Shown here: in pieces, positions 28,596 through 40,166 of the stretch | Numbering within the stretch: the stretch's first letter is position 1 | Layout: each line of letters opens with the position of its first letter | Assembly: GCA_003116975.1 (NCBI GenBank) | Contig: BGKB01000023.1 | Coordinates: 124,001-188,000, forward strand | From: Aurantiochytrium sp. KH105 | Taxonomy: Eukaryota; Sar; Bigyra; Thraustochytrida; Thraustochytriidae | Reading direction: 5' to 3' | Length of the DNA stretch: 64,000 nt | Program-made: the position numbers and the translations under genes | The notes under the pieces: generated by a model | What the model saw: the letters and a program-made list of their open reading frames with translations, nothing else | Database searches by the model: none | What the model was told of the DNA's origin: nothing

Positions 28596-30275
28596 CAGTT
28601 GTCCTCCTTTTTCTTCCTCTCTTTCCCGTAATATTACTTTCTTTCTCTCCTCCTTTCTTCCCTTCCTCTTCTTATTCTTTCTTCCGCCGGCGATCTCTTT
28701 GCACGCCTCTGCTCCGCCCTGCTTGCTTTCTCCCTCTTTCCTTCCTCGCCGGCGATGCGCGCAGCGGCCACGAGCCCGCCCTCGGCCGCTCGCTCGCTCG
28801 CGAACTGCGTGACCCGCGAGGCGCGCTCGCGCTCACGCTCGCTCGCGACCCGCGAGGTCGAGGCCGGCCGGCCGGAAGCGCGCGCGCGCGCGAGCGGCAG
28901 CGGAGGGCGAACTGCAGCGGGTGGTCGCGGCCCAGGGCAAGCCCGCCTCGAAACCACGCAAGTCCTGACGCGTGCCCGCCGCGGGCGGTTGCACGGCTGC
29001 CGCGGCGCGTGCAGGCCTGGAGGCTCGCTCGCCGCGGGCGGGCGCGAGGCTGGACCGCCCGTCCCCGGAGGCACGAAGGGAGGGACTCGAGCGGTGGAAG
29101 GCCGCGCGAGGACCGTCTGAGCGAGGCCTTCTTCCTCGCGATGGCTTCCTGCGCACCCCTCTTGCTTACGTTCGGTGTCTGGCTTGGCCTCGCTCCACCT
29201 CGGTCCACCTCGCTTGGCTTGGCTTGGCCTCGCTCGCGCGTCTGGCCGACGAGACGGCCGAGAAGCTGGCTAGGTGGCTGCGATGGGCTGCGCTGGCGGA
29301 GAGAGCGTGTGCGCGGCCACGAGCGTCTCGCAGAGGGCACGGGCTCCGGTCTCGAGCACTGCGATTAGGACTGATCAACGAGCGCAAGATGCTCGTCTCT
29401 CTCGCGCTGCCAAGCAACTGCCTGCCTGTCGCGAATACCAAAGAAGGGGAGGAATCCCCAGCCGCGCAAGCTCTTGGCGAAGATTCGGAAGGCCTTGGCC
29501 TTCTCTCCGCGCCCGCGCGGCCGGCCGAGCTTGCTCTCAGCTCCCGGCCCCCGCGCTCACGTGCGTGCGCAGACAGCGCAATGAAAGCGCTCGCTCCTGT
29601 CCAACCTTTGCCTTGCTTCTCTGCCCTGCTCTCCCAGAGCGAGGCCGAGCCAGCGCTCCTCGCTCAGCGCAGCTTCGACGAAGCCCTGTCGCGGCCTGGC
29701 CGGCCTGGCCTGGCCTGGCCTGGCCTGGCCTCGCCTCGCGGCTGGCCTGGCCCCGCGCTCTTATTTCTCTTGGTCTGCGCTTTCCTTCTCCTTTCTTCCC
29801 TTCCTTCCCCTCGCAGGTTTCTGGATGAGGCTCCGCGAGGACACCCTCGAGCGAGCGCTCCTGCGCGCGAGGGGCGGCCTGCCTCGCGCGAGCGAGCAAG
29901 CGAGCGCGAGAGAGCGCGCGGCGAGCAGACGGAGACCCGCGCGCGTCGCGTTCTGCCAGCAGCAGCGGAGGTCTTCGCAGATGAGGATGACGACGGGGTA
30001 GAAGTGAAGAGCGTTGAGGCGAGCACAAAGCGGAGCGATCGACACAGCCAAGGAGCACGCACGCAAGCACGCACGCACGCACGCTGGCTGGCCTTGGCCT
30101 GCCCGCGCGAGGCCGAGGCTCGACGCCTGCCGCCGAGCACGCCCGCCACGAGTGCCTTGCTACGCTGCCGAGACGGCCGCGCGCCCACGCACGGAGACCC
30201 CCTCGCGAGCAAGCGATGGTACACGCCGCGATCGCCCTCTACTAGCTCGAGAACAAAATGCACGCAAACCACGAG

Positions 30276-30375
30276 CTCTGCTCTGCTCTGCGCTGCTCTG
30301 CGCTGCTCTGCGCTGCTCTGCGCTGCTCTGCGCTGCTCTGATCCGCTCCGCTCTGCGCTGCTCTGCGCTGCGCTG
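30276..30375 (+). repeat. CTCTGCGCTG decamer minisatellite
   Basis: Tandem units of CTCTGCGCTG with a TCTGC-only first part and a diverged end. It shares its TCTGC core with the pentamer tract at 24154. Confidence 0.85.
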
Positions 30376-30500
30376 CGCGGCTCGGAAAACCGCGGCTCAC
30401 AGGCCGAGCGGCGGCCAGTTGGCGCTTTGGCGCTCGCGGGGCCGGGCGAGGCCAGGCGAGGCGAGGCGAAAGGAGAACTCCAATCCAAGATGCCTGCGTT

Positions 30501-30565
<65 letters not shown>
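30501..30565 (+). repeat. (CTTG)n microsatellite
   Basis: About 16 tandem CTTG units, uninterrupted. Complementary-strand CAAG repeats occur at 24664-24713 and 60339-60358. Confidence 0.9.
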
Positions 30566-33500
30566 GGCACGGCGGGCGCGCGCGCACAGAAGCGGGGGGG
30601 GGGAAGGAGAACGCCAGGCACGAAGGCAGGCAGGGAGGGGCAGGGAAGGGGGCAAGAAGGGAGGAGAGGAAGAGGGTGGAGAGCACCGCGAGATAGTTTG
30701 CTGGCTGGTTGTCCCTCCCTGATTTTTTTCCCTTTTTGTTCTTGCTTTCTATCTTTCTATCTGGCGGTTGAGCCAGCATCGCAGATGTCCTTCGATCGCT
30801 TCGAAGTCGGCTTGGCTTGGCTTGGCTTGGCTTGGCTTGGCTCCGCTGGTGCCCGCTTGCTGGTCGCTCGCTCGCTGGCAGTGCAAGCTTGCGTCCGCGC
30901 ATTTCTCTTTTCCTCCCGCGCGCGCGCCGCAGAGGGGGGCAGGGTAGAAGGAAGGAAAAGGAGGAAGTAGGCGAGGAAAGAAGGAAGAAAAAAGGAAGGA
31001 CGGGAATCGTAAAAACGCTCACTGATTGAAAAATAAAGTGGCCGGAGGAATGGATGGACGAGCCCGAGATGAGGCGGGCCAGTGTCTACGGTGGCTGGGG
31101 GAGAACTCTCCCCCTGCCACGGCCATTGGTGGCAGACAGAGAGTAGGGTTCAGGCCGGCGAGCTTTCCTTTTAGGTCAGGCTGCGCGCTCTTCGAAAGAG
31201 AAAGACTCGCCTCGCCTCATCTCACCACGCAGAGACTTTTTGTGTTACTCTATAGCGTCGCGTCGCGTCGCCCTGCGTCGTGTCAGGGCGATACGAGCGG
31301 ATTCGATGCACTTTGAATTGAGGTGAGCCGAGTCGAGTCGAGTCGAATCGAATCGCACCGCATCGCGCTTTGGCGAGCGTGCGTTGTACATAGCTACGTC
31401 CGCCACGGCCCGCAGCGGCCCACACACCGCGTTGGTCACAGCCCGCGGTTCCAAGTCCCCCTCCCTCCCCTGCAAAGTCGACTCACATTTCATCCCCCCC
31501 AGAGTTCTCGTTGCAGGCCAGCTGGCTGACGCGCGCATATGCTTGCTAGCTTGCCTTTCCTTGCCGGGCGAGCCAGGCATCTCAGAGCCAGTCGCTCCCG
31601 GCGGCTGCTGGCCAGAGGCCTGACCGGGAAAATCACTGTGCAGGCCCAAGGACGGCTGTCGCAACAGGCTGCCGTTTGTCTGCCTCTGATAAAATCGAAG
31701 AATAAGGCCTCTCCAGCACCCTCCTCCCCCCCGGAGAGCCCGTTCCTGCGAGTCACACCTCCACAGCTAAAAAGGACACCTCCACAGCCTAAAAAGTTTC
31801 TCATCGACAACGGCCACAGTCTGCTTCACGATAGGGTCACCCCGAATATCTCTCGCTCTGCGGGGACAGAGGGGCGTAGCGTAGCGGCTGCGGCTTGGAG
31901 CAGCAAGAGTGGTGGTCGGCCATGGGCGGAGAGCACGGGCGCGCACGCTTGCCGCATCCGACGCTCACGCGCACACGTCGACGGAGGGTCGCACCATGCT
32001 ACGGCCCTCTACCGCCAAGACAAGGCTCAGCGCGAAGCTGGCATCTCGCACCTTGCGCTTCCAGACAAGGAGACGCCTGCATGTGCCTCGGGAAGAGCGC
32101 GGATTCGGGCCATGTTGGCAGCAGCCAGCCATGGCAGACCAAAAGCTCTCGGCGCACTGTTGCTGCTACTGTTGGTGCGCTGCTGCTGGCTGCTGGCAGT
32201 GGCTGCTGTCAGCAGCCATGGCAGCTGGCAGCAGCTACACCGCCCAGTCACAGGTCAACAGCCATCTGTCACTGACGTATCGGAGCGAATTGTAGCATAC
32301 AACCTTACCGAACCGGACGGAGACCGTCCGCGCACGTGGCAATGCAATCAGGGCGATGCCAAGGCGGCGCGGTCGGTCGGTCGGTCGAGTTGGTCACTGC
32401 GGATTTCATTTATCGTACACGAGGCAGTACGCAGATTTAGCACAATCGTTGGCCTTTTGCTTGACAGTGAAGTTGCTTGCCACCTGGCCAGTGCTGCTGT
32501 CATTTTTCCGCCCATCACCCTCCACACTGCCAGTGGCGGCCGTCTAAAAAAAAAAACGCCGGCATAGCTGTGGCCCTTTGCGCTTTAGGGTGTCGGGATT
32601 ACGCTATGCGTTAGGAGCTGTGCTGCCTTCAGTGGAATTAGAGCGCCGCGGATGCTACTCGGAAGTCCACTCTCGCCACGCCCCCGCAGCGGCGGGCACT
32701 GACCGCAGCTACAACATGTGGAAGCGGCCAGCGGTCCGGGCTGAGCTAGCTCGCCAACGATCTCAGGTGTTGACTCTAGTAATCGCAGCTGGCCCGCTGC
32801 CGCGGACCGGCACAGCTAGCGTTCAGCACCGATGATGAGGTGGAGAGCTACAAACTCATTGCGATTAATCAGAGCAAGGCTGCCGCAAGGCCAAGGCGCT
32901 CGCTCAGCAAGCTGCGGCCTTACAAGGCTACCACTGCCACTGCCACTCTCACTGATCGCAGCTACCATCTAGTATTACTGGCGGCTTCACTGTCAGTTCC
33001 CCCCTCAAGTGCGCCCACCGACAAGAAAGCGCGGCCCACAGCGGAGCTGCAACCACGCACTCTTACACTTTCATTTTTTCTGGTTTCGGGCGCTATTCTT
33101 CGATCAATCAGCCATGTTTTTACGCGCGATCGTTCGGAGAGCCGTCCATCGGACGATATCTGCGGCTCTGCTGACTCGTCGCGGCCACCAGCCAGCATCG
33201 TGTCGTCGCTAGCATGGTGCTCATTCGTCGTTTCGAATTCGTTATAGCCATGATAGTTAGTCAGTATATTTTCGTATGATTGTTGCAGTCGCGCTCGATC
33301 CCGCCGCGAGCAACCGAGTGGGTAAGTCACGCCAGCCTCCGTGCGTACCCGGGGCGCTGCGGGCCACAGCAGCGGGGAAAAGGGAAAAGAAAATGAAAAG
33401 GAACAACAAGGCAAAACAAAGAAAAATGGCAGAGGGTATAGCAAGCGTCCGCGCCGCGCCACGACAGTCCACCGATGGACGACTCAAGCTCGAAACCGCG

Positions 33501-36059
33501 GCCGCGCGTCCAAGCCGCGATCTTGCGAAAGCATGTGGTGGGAACCAAAGTGGCGCCGCGGCCGAGCGAGCGCTCCACGCTGAATCGCGCGAGAACCAGC
33601 GGTAGCCGCTACCGCTGGCTGCCACTGCCTGGACGAATTATTAATGAATGGATGATAGTGGTTTCGCCCTTGTCCTTTTCTGAGCTCGGATAAGCTGCGA
33701 GCGGCACCGGGCATCACCCACCTGTTTTCATGTTGCTAGCCACCTGGACAGTGCGAGATTTGGGAACCAAGGCCGCGTGGGCACTGAAGACTCAGACGCT
33801 CGATTCGCTGGCTGGTGCCAATGGTATACTGCCGTTGCTGGCGCTGCTGCCTGGTGTTGCACGCACGCGTCAAGTTGAGGTTCTCGAAATCTTTGTTGAC
33901 AATGAAATGGATCTTGCGAGCAAACGGCATCGTGCAGCTGCCGTCTTGCTTTCTACTGGCAAACAACACAAAAGGGAGGGAGGTGGATTGATCGACGACG
34001 GATCATGGCAGCAAAGGTCCTCCGAAAGTCAAACTCGTATCTCTCCGTCAGCAGACAGACGAACGAATTGATTGGCTGACAGGCAGGCAACGAGGCTGGC
34101 CACCACTAGCGGCAGGCTGCTGGCGGCGGGGATTGTTCAGCCGAGCCGGCTGCGCCGAGCCGCGCCTCGGCAGTCTCGTGAGCCGCGAGTTTCTTTCGCG
34201 TGACGCTTTCCCGCTCCCGGATCGATCTGCTGCCAGTTGCCAGCCAGCTAACGCAGCGGGCACAGTCTGGTCATGGCCAGCCTAGCAGGGCAAACCTTCG
34301 AGTCTGCCAGTGGCAGATCGATTGGTCGATTGATCAATGAATCGATCGATCGATCATTTTTCCGTGCCAGCGGCCAGCATTGCACCAGCATCAGCCACGA
34401 CACCATGATTCCATTGGTCTGGCAAAACGAGGCTCGATTCGGGCGCCTTCGTCTTCCCGGTCGCTCAGAGTGAGACTTTCCAGGTGACGCTGTTAATTGC
34501 GCCGGCACTCACGACGCTGAGGAGAGGTCCGGGCCAGGACGTTTGGGCGGCCCCAATCATCACGTCGATGGCTCGGCAGTTGCGTGCCACCGAGCGCTCC
34601 GAGGCGACTAGGCTCTTGAGTTTCGTCGAAGACGGCCCTTCCCCGATGGCTTTCCTTCCACGACTCTCTTTTAACTTGGCCCAGGTCATCTAAAGCCTCT
34701 CGCCCTTGCTCGCGATCTTTCCTCGCAACGCCCTCGGCCGTTGCCCGGCCCGTCTGCGGCCGCCCGGGAACGAGCACGGCCGACTCGAAAAGCTGCGACG
34801 CCAAGCCGGCCAGCCATCCACTCATCCATCCATCTGTCCGTCGCGCGATCGGATCGATCGATGCTTCGCCTCCGTGGCCGATCGTCGCGCCGCGGGAGCC
34901 TCGTGAGGACCGCGCCCAAGCTGGCTGCTGGCTTGGCTGGCTTGTCTGGCTTGGCTGGTTGGCATAGTGGCTGGCTGGCTGCTGCTGGCGGCGGTCACGG
35001 TCGCCCGGCCTCATTCGAGTCCACTCTTTTACCTTCTTTCTTTGTCTGTCCTCGGGCCAGCTGGCTGCTAGCGGTCGTCGTCCTCGCAGTCGCCCTCACG
35101 ACCTGGCTCCTCGGGCCGCGCTGGCCGGCCGAACACGGGGCCTGGTCGCGCGCGCCTGCGGTTTACTCCTCAAGAGGGAGAGCTGGCGTTGGAAACGGGT
35201 TTCCTCGGACGCAAGTTGCAGATAGACCTCGTCAGCAGGGCAGCGCGCTGGCCGTCTCTGCCAGCAAGAGGCCATGGTAGATTCGTGCTTAACGACGGAA
35301 GGGCAGGTCGGGGCAGGACAGGGGCGCGCGAAGGAGAACTGATTGGCGGTAGCGATGGCCAGCGCGAAGGAGGAGAACGGCAGCCAGAGGGTCCTTCAGA
35401 TTGGCCTAGGCCAGCCAGCGTGGAAAAAGCCGCCAGGACGCTCCAGCAGGACGCTCCGGGGAAATTTCTTGTGAACTCCACATCCCACAAGAACGAATTT
35501 ACCGAAGATGTGGGGACCCATTGAGCTGTTGTGAAACCAATGGACAGCAGTATGGGAAGGGGAGAGAGGGAAAAAAAAGAAAAAAAAAGTAGGTCGGTAT
35601 GACGGGTGAGGGCTGTCTCCACTGAGTCGCAGCCAGAGCACAGGGCCGCGAAAAAAACGAAGACTCACACGGCACGGCTCCTTTCGCGTGCAGCCAGGCA
35701 GCTGCGTGACGACGCGTGCGAGTCCGTGAAAAAAGAGGGAGGAGAATGCGGAGGGGAAGAATGTGATGATTGAGGATAATGGTGCCCTGGTAGTGGCCTG
35801 CCTGAGCGCGCGGGCAAGCGAGAATGAAAGGAAGAAGCAAGGGGAAAATGGATGGAAAAGGGCGGAGGTGAAAAGGAAGACCATAAGGAAGACGTGTCGG
35901 AGTCTCCTCTAACGTGGACGGCATTGTTCCTGGTGTACTCCAGGAAAGTTCCGCGCAGCTGGAATTGAAATGTTCTGCAACCCAGAATACGGGCTCTGGC
36001 TGTTGGCGTGCCGCCAATTGCTAAGTACATCGATTCATGATTGGCGAAAACATGAATAG

Positions 36060-36600
36060 TTGAATCTCTCTTGCCAATGTTTTATGTCATTGTCAAGCCA
36101 AACCTTAAGCCACGAGCGGTACTTTTCTCTGCATTGAAGTTCCTCAGGGGTATTCATGTGATCCCGGAAATACTCGTTCATCTCACGAACTCCGCGAGTT
36201 GTTGGTGTCTCGCGTCGATTCCGTTCCTCTGTTACACAGGCAACATCTTTTTGGTTCTATTGGAGTTCACGAATCAATTTTTACATTACCTTTTTTGTTT
36301 GATTGATCATGACGAAGGGAAGCTTCATCCTTCTCGACTGCAGCGAGTTAGGCCATTGCGTCGTCCATTTCTTTGGTCAACTGTGAAATGCGACCCTCTT
36401 ATGCAGCACTGGAATCAGACCACTCTCTTCGACTTGCTCCTTCAAGGCCAAGTGAAGTTTGCCGAATTCCTTTGCAGCTTAAGAAGCTCGCTTGCTTTTG
36501 TTCTCCGTTTCTTTGCGCCTCTTGTTGACGTTCTCATAAGTTGACGCGAACTCATCGCTCCTGAAGATGGAGGATGAAAGGCCCCTTTTGCGGACAAACT
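36060..36600 (-). pseudogene. Decayed coiled-coil protein gene fragment
   Basis: Reading the minus strand from about 36560 gives protein-like sequence: ASTYENVNKRRKETENKSKR, then after a TAA, AAKEFGKLHLALKEQVEES. After a frameshift comes ISQLTKEMDDAMA, a TAA, then LAAVEKDEASLRHDQSNKK. After a second frameshift near an A-run comes LIRELQ, a TAG, then NQKDVACVTEERNRRE. The piece ends with EKYRSWLKVWLDNDIKHWQE. Three of the stops fall where Gln would fit (CAA/CAG to TAA/TAG), and charged heptad-like residues continue across each break, so this looks like an inactivated coiled-coil gene rather than chance. The family is not recognised. A multi-exon gene with tiny introns is an alternative, but coding sequence runs through each break. 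Confidence 0.45.
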
Positions 36601-38282
36601 GCTGATGTTGGTACCTATCTCGGAGCAAGAGTGGAAGGTGCAAACTTCCGCTGAGTTGCAGGCGGGTAGAACCACTTCGAATCGGAGTATTCAAGACGCA
36701 AGTGGGTGGAGCAACCTTTATGTTACCTTCTGAAACGCATTTGAGTGCTTGCGCAGAGATCCCAAGATGCCAAAGCCAGCGTTTCCATCTCTTAAGCACC
36801 GAACGATCGCTGCGAGGCGGCGGCAGCCTAAGACAAAGACCCCGGTACGGGCCATAGTCACGCATCTCCGCGACGCGACAAAGTCCTTTGCCGAGACCCC
36901 CACAAGCTCGCAGAGGCAAGGCGGGTCGGTGAGTCCCTGGGATAAATAACCCGAAGACGTGGCGTTCAAGGTCGAGCTTGCATGCGCTTCACTACTGGTC
37001 GATGTTCATGGATCATGCGCCTGCGACGACGACGACGACGACGACGACGATGTCGACGACAACGACAACGAAGAAGAAGAAGCGGCTGCATGACGTTGCT
37101 CATTTTAAAAGCCTCGGAGCACAAATGAAAGTAGAAAGACCAAGAATTAGCTGAGACTCGACCCTCAAGCAACCCAAAAATGTTCGATTGAAGCCCTTTC
37201 GTAGGAACAAGAACAGAGACAGACCGATTCTGCGTTGAGAGAGAGAGAAAGAGAGATGCGGGCGACCAGCAGCCCCAAAGTAAAAAGTTGATGACTTTCA
37301 CGACGCTTTAGAAAAACGTAAAAAGCCTTCTCGGCTGAAGCATAGTGATTTCGGCCTGCACTTCACCCCAAAAGAAGATGTTGGTGGAAATCCTCCGTCG
37401 AGCTGCGAGTTGAGCCGGCCCCGTCGCGGGCGCTGGTGCGGTCTTGACCTCACCTCTGCCACCCGAGGCTTCTTGCTTTCATCACGAAGACTTGGTAGAA
37501 GCTCATCCTCATCTACCTCTCCCAATCGCAAGCGCGTACGTCCGCATGCTCGCAACGTACTCACCGAGCCTTCCGCGCGCGCACAGTATGGTTGCCACCA
37601 CGCGCCAGGAAGGATTAGAACCACCTTAAAGACCGAATCGACCTTAAAAATAGCTGGCGTTGTTAGCCTAAACACTTGATAACGACGACGATAATCTCGC
37701 GCAGAAAGGTATAGGTTTATGACCGGCCATCTCCGGGAGAAGAAAGCCCGTCAGCCAGTCTATAGTATAGTATAGGCCTACTATGCATAGCTTACCCGCC
37801 TTGACTCGACGTCCCAGTTCAACCAAAAATTGATAATCATCTCTTTGTGTCGGTAATCTCTGGGACATCACGACTCCTTGTGGCGGTTCAAAAAGTACTT
37901 CGCGGGCGTCTACAAATGCAGCGTAGCGAGTTCTCCCGTATACTCACTAGCTCGCAGGGCAGCTGGTCGCTGACGCTCGCGCGCTCGCTCGTGTCAGGCA
38001 CGTGCCAACGAGCCAGCGTGGAATCGCCAGTTTGGACGCAGATTCCAGTTCAAGTTCTTGCGAGTATAGCATTTCCTAGAGCCTAGCTACGGGAAACACT
38101 TCTGCACCCGGTTCTGGTGCACCTAGAGCAGGCCGTGGCAGTTGGAGCGGCAACCGCGTGCAGAGGAAGAAGCTCGCAGACACGCAAGCGAGCGCAGCGA
38201 CAAACGGGGAGAGCCGAAAGGGCCAGGGGCGAGGAGCGGAGACGAGGAGACAGCGGAGCGAGCGCGAGACGAAACGAGCACT
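36601..38282. other. Gene-free stretch upstream of the methyltransferase
   Basis: No convincing gene. It has a GAC repeat run at 37024-37050 and a GAAGAA run after it. The part nearest 38282 is the promoter and 5' UTR of the methyltransferase. Sequence up to about 36920 may belong to the 5' part of the pseudogene. Confidence 0.4.
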
Positions 38283-39203
38283 ATGGCACAGAGAATGGAG
38301 GAACAACCGATCAAGACCATGAAGCTGTACAGCCACGTGGACCGCGTCTTCAACGAACTGCGCGAGCTCGGCGTTGAGGTGAATGGCGAGGGTGACGCGC
38401 TTCGCATCGAAGGCGATGGCGACGATCTGCAAGAAAAGATCCTGAGCCTGCGTGGCTCTTACCTCAATTACGGGCAGCGCGAGAGCGTCACCGACGCTGC
38501 CAAAATGATGGGACTTTTTGGCGAAGATGGAAACAGCAAGCTCGTCTTGGACGTCGGTGCCGGTCTGGGCCAGCCGGCGCGCGCCATGGCCAGCCTGAGC
38601 CCTGACCTTCGCATCTTGGGCGTCGAACTCCAAGCGGATCAGGTCGAAGTCGGCAACAAGATTACCGAAGTTGCCGGCTTCGACCTTGATCGCTGCAAGC
38701 TCGTAGCTGCCGATTTTCTCTCTGAAGACTTCATTCTGCCGCCTGCGTCGGCCGACGGCCTCGTCTCATGGCTCTGCGTGCTTCATATGGGCGATGCAGG
38801 CCGCAAGAAGATGTGGGAACGCACCGCTTCCTTTCTTAAACCGGGTGCGAAGATTTACATTGAGGACTTTTTCAAGCTCGGCGACAAGTTCACCGATGAA
38901 GAAATCACGTCTCTACGCGAAGACATTTACTGCGAGGCAGAGGAGCTTCCCACAATGGAGGAGTACATCAAGGAACTCGAGGCTGTTGGCTTCAAGGACA
39001 TCAACTTTGATGATCAAACAGAAACGTGGACTGCATTCGTCGAGAGTCGCTTTGACGCCTGGAACGATGCCAAGGATCGCACATTGAGGGTTCATAACGA
39101 AGCTACCTTTAATGATCTCGGGTACTTTTACGAGGCCATGGTCAAGCTCTTCCAAGGGGGCAATCTCGGAGGCGTTCGTCTTGTGGCCACCTTTTCGCCG
39201 TGA
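38283..39203 (+). CDS. Class I SAM-dependent methyltransferase
   Basis: The 306-residue protein starts at the ATG of MAQRMEEQPIK; the frame is open upstream but with non-ATG codons only. Motif I, LVLDVGAGLGQPARAMA, lies at about residues 86-102, followed by LRILGVELQADQVEVG with the acidic residue that binds the SAM ribose. LVSWLCVLHMGD and FLKPGAKIYIEDFFKLGDKF match post-I/motif III strands of small-molecule N- or C-methyltransferases. EEYIKELEAVGFKDINFDDQTETW is typical of the phosphoethanolamine and sarcosine N-methyltransferase group. No presequence or membrane segment is seen. The substrate is not determined; phospho-base or amine methylation is one guess. It sits just upstream of NDUFS1-C on the same strand. 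Confidence 0.82.
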   Translation: MAQRMEEQPIKTMKLYSHVDRVFNELRELGVEVNGEGDALRIEGDGDDLQEKILSLRGSYLNYGQRESVTDAAKMMGLFGEDGNSKLVLDVGAGLGQPARAMASLSPDLRILGVELQADQVEVGNKITEVAGFDLDRCKLVAADFLSEDFILPPASADGLVSWLCVLHMGDAGRKKMWERTASFLKPGAKIYIEDFFKLGDKFTDEEITSLREDIYCEAEELPTMEEYIKELEAVGFKDINFDDQTETWTAFVESRFDAWNDAKDRTLRVHNEATFNDLGYFYEAMVKLFQGGNLGGVRLVATFSP

Positions 39204-40166
39204 GTTCTCGATGCTGCTTGCCAGCTGAAGGTTGCAAGAAGTAAAGAGAAAAGCAAAGCCAACGGCGAATCAGAAAGCATAGGATGACTTTCGCAAATCG
39301 TTCGGAGTGGCCCAAGACGAAGCTAAACTTTGTGTAGGTATAGTGAAAAAAACAAACGAGAAAAGCGAGTTGTTTTTGTGATCTTCGAGCAGTTGATCAA
39401 TCCTTGTAAGAAAAAAATATGCGACCAAATTTGTTCATCAGCACCCACAACTTTTGCAGGAGTGACTGTGAAAACGAGGTTCTCCGTATGCTGGCACAAA
39501 AAGAGATGCGTTTTCCGCTTATAGGCCAACCAAGCCCCTCTCTTTCTGTGAATGAAGAAGCAAGTTAAAAAACAACGTTGCACAAAATGCAAGCCAGAAC
39601 CTTGCAGTCTCAAAAAACACGCGATCCTGATTGGAAGCGTGCTCTAGGCCTCCCCCTTCTACCTTTGCAGCCTAATTGCGAGCCCCGCGCCGTTTCTTGC
39701 TGAGGACTGCTGCTGCGATCTCCCCTCGTCGTCTCTCCCTCTCTCTCTCCAGGTCGCTCGCTCCTCCTCCCCCCAATTTCGGCTCATCTCCCCCTTGAAC
39801 TCCCTCTTCGCCCCCCTTCTCGCCTCTCCTTCCTCTTCGCGCCCACCTCATTGCGGGGCATCCTGCACGTCGCGGCGAATCCTCTGCGCGCGCGGATCCG
39901 CCGCTGCGTGGCGGCTGCAGCGTGGCGAGACTGCGCGGGGCGCGTTTGCGGCACTTGCGCGCGCGTTAGGCGCACTTGCGCGGCGCGTTTGCGGCCCTTG
40001 CGGCGCGCGCGCACAGTGCGCGATGGACGGCGGCGCGGCAGGGCGGCGTAGTCCGGCAAGGCAAGGCAAGGCAGGCCAAGCCGAGCGAGCGAGCGCGGCA
40101 GGAGCTCGTGCGCGAGGGCGGCGAGCGAGGAGCGAGGAGCGGAGAGCGGAGACGGTCGCGGCGAGC
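39204..40166. other. Intergenic region between methyltransferase and NDUFS1-C
   Basis: An AT-rich 3' part of the methyltransferase (39204-39600) is followed by C/T-rich sequence (39700-39850) and GC-rich 5' UTR. An open frame enters from 39795 but uses non-ATG codons and Arg/Ala-rich sequence, so I do not extend the gene. Confidence 0.5.

Larger units (their letters stand above)
27021..36059. other. Simple-sequence desert without a supported gene
   Basis: About 9 kb of GC-rich, repeat-laden DNA. Long frames occur on both strands, but their peptides are Arg/Ala/Ser/Leu/Cys-rich with repeats and no domain. Repeats include (CAGC)n at about 27031-27085, (TTTG)n at 27183-27384, (GGCA)n at 27603-27632, (TTTC)n at 28547-28595, GGCCT repeats at 29695-29732, a CTCTGCGCTG minisatellite at 30276-30375, (CTTG)n at 30501-30565 and (TTGGC)n at 30812-30841. 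From about 31400 the DNA is less repetitive but TGGC/GCCA-rich; I see no exon chain, RNA gene or transposon end. Confidence 0.6.

Noticed and set aside
28100..31022. Several long overlapping frames (up to 574 codons) on both strands
   Set aside because: Arg/Ala/Ser/Leu low-complexity driven by GC-rich simple repeats; no motif or splice support.
31539..32567. 342-codon frame
   Set aside because: No domain, mixed composition without conserved blocks, ends in a poly-Lys from an A run.
37421..37640. Possible tRNA-like 3' end (GGATTAGAACCACC)
   Set aside because: No acceptor or anticodon stem could be paired by eye.
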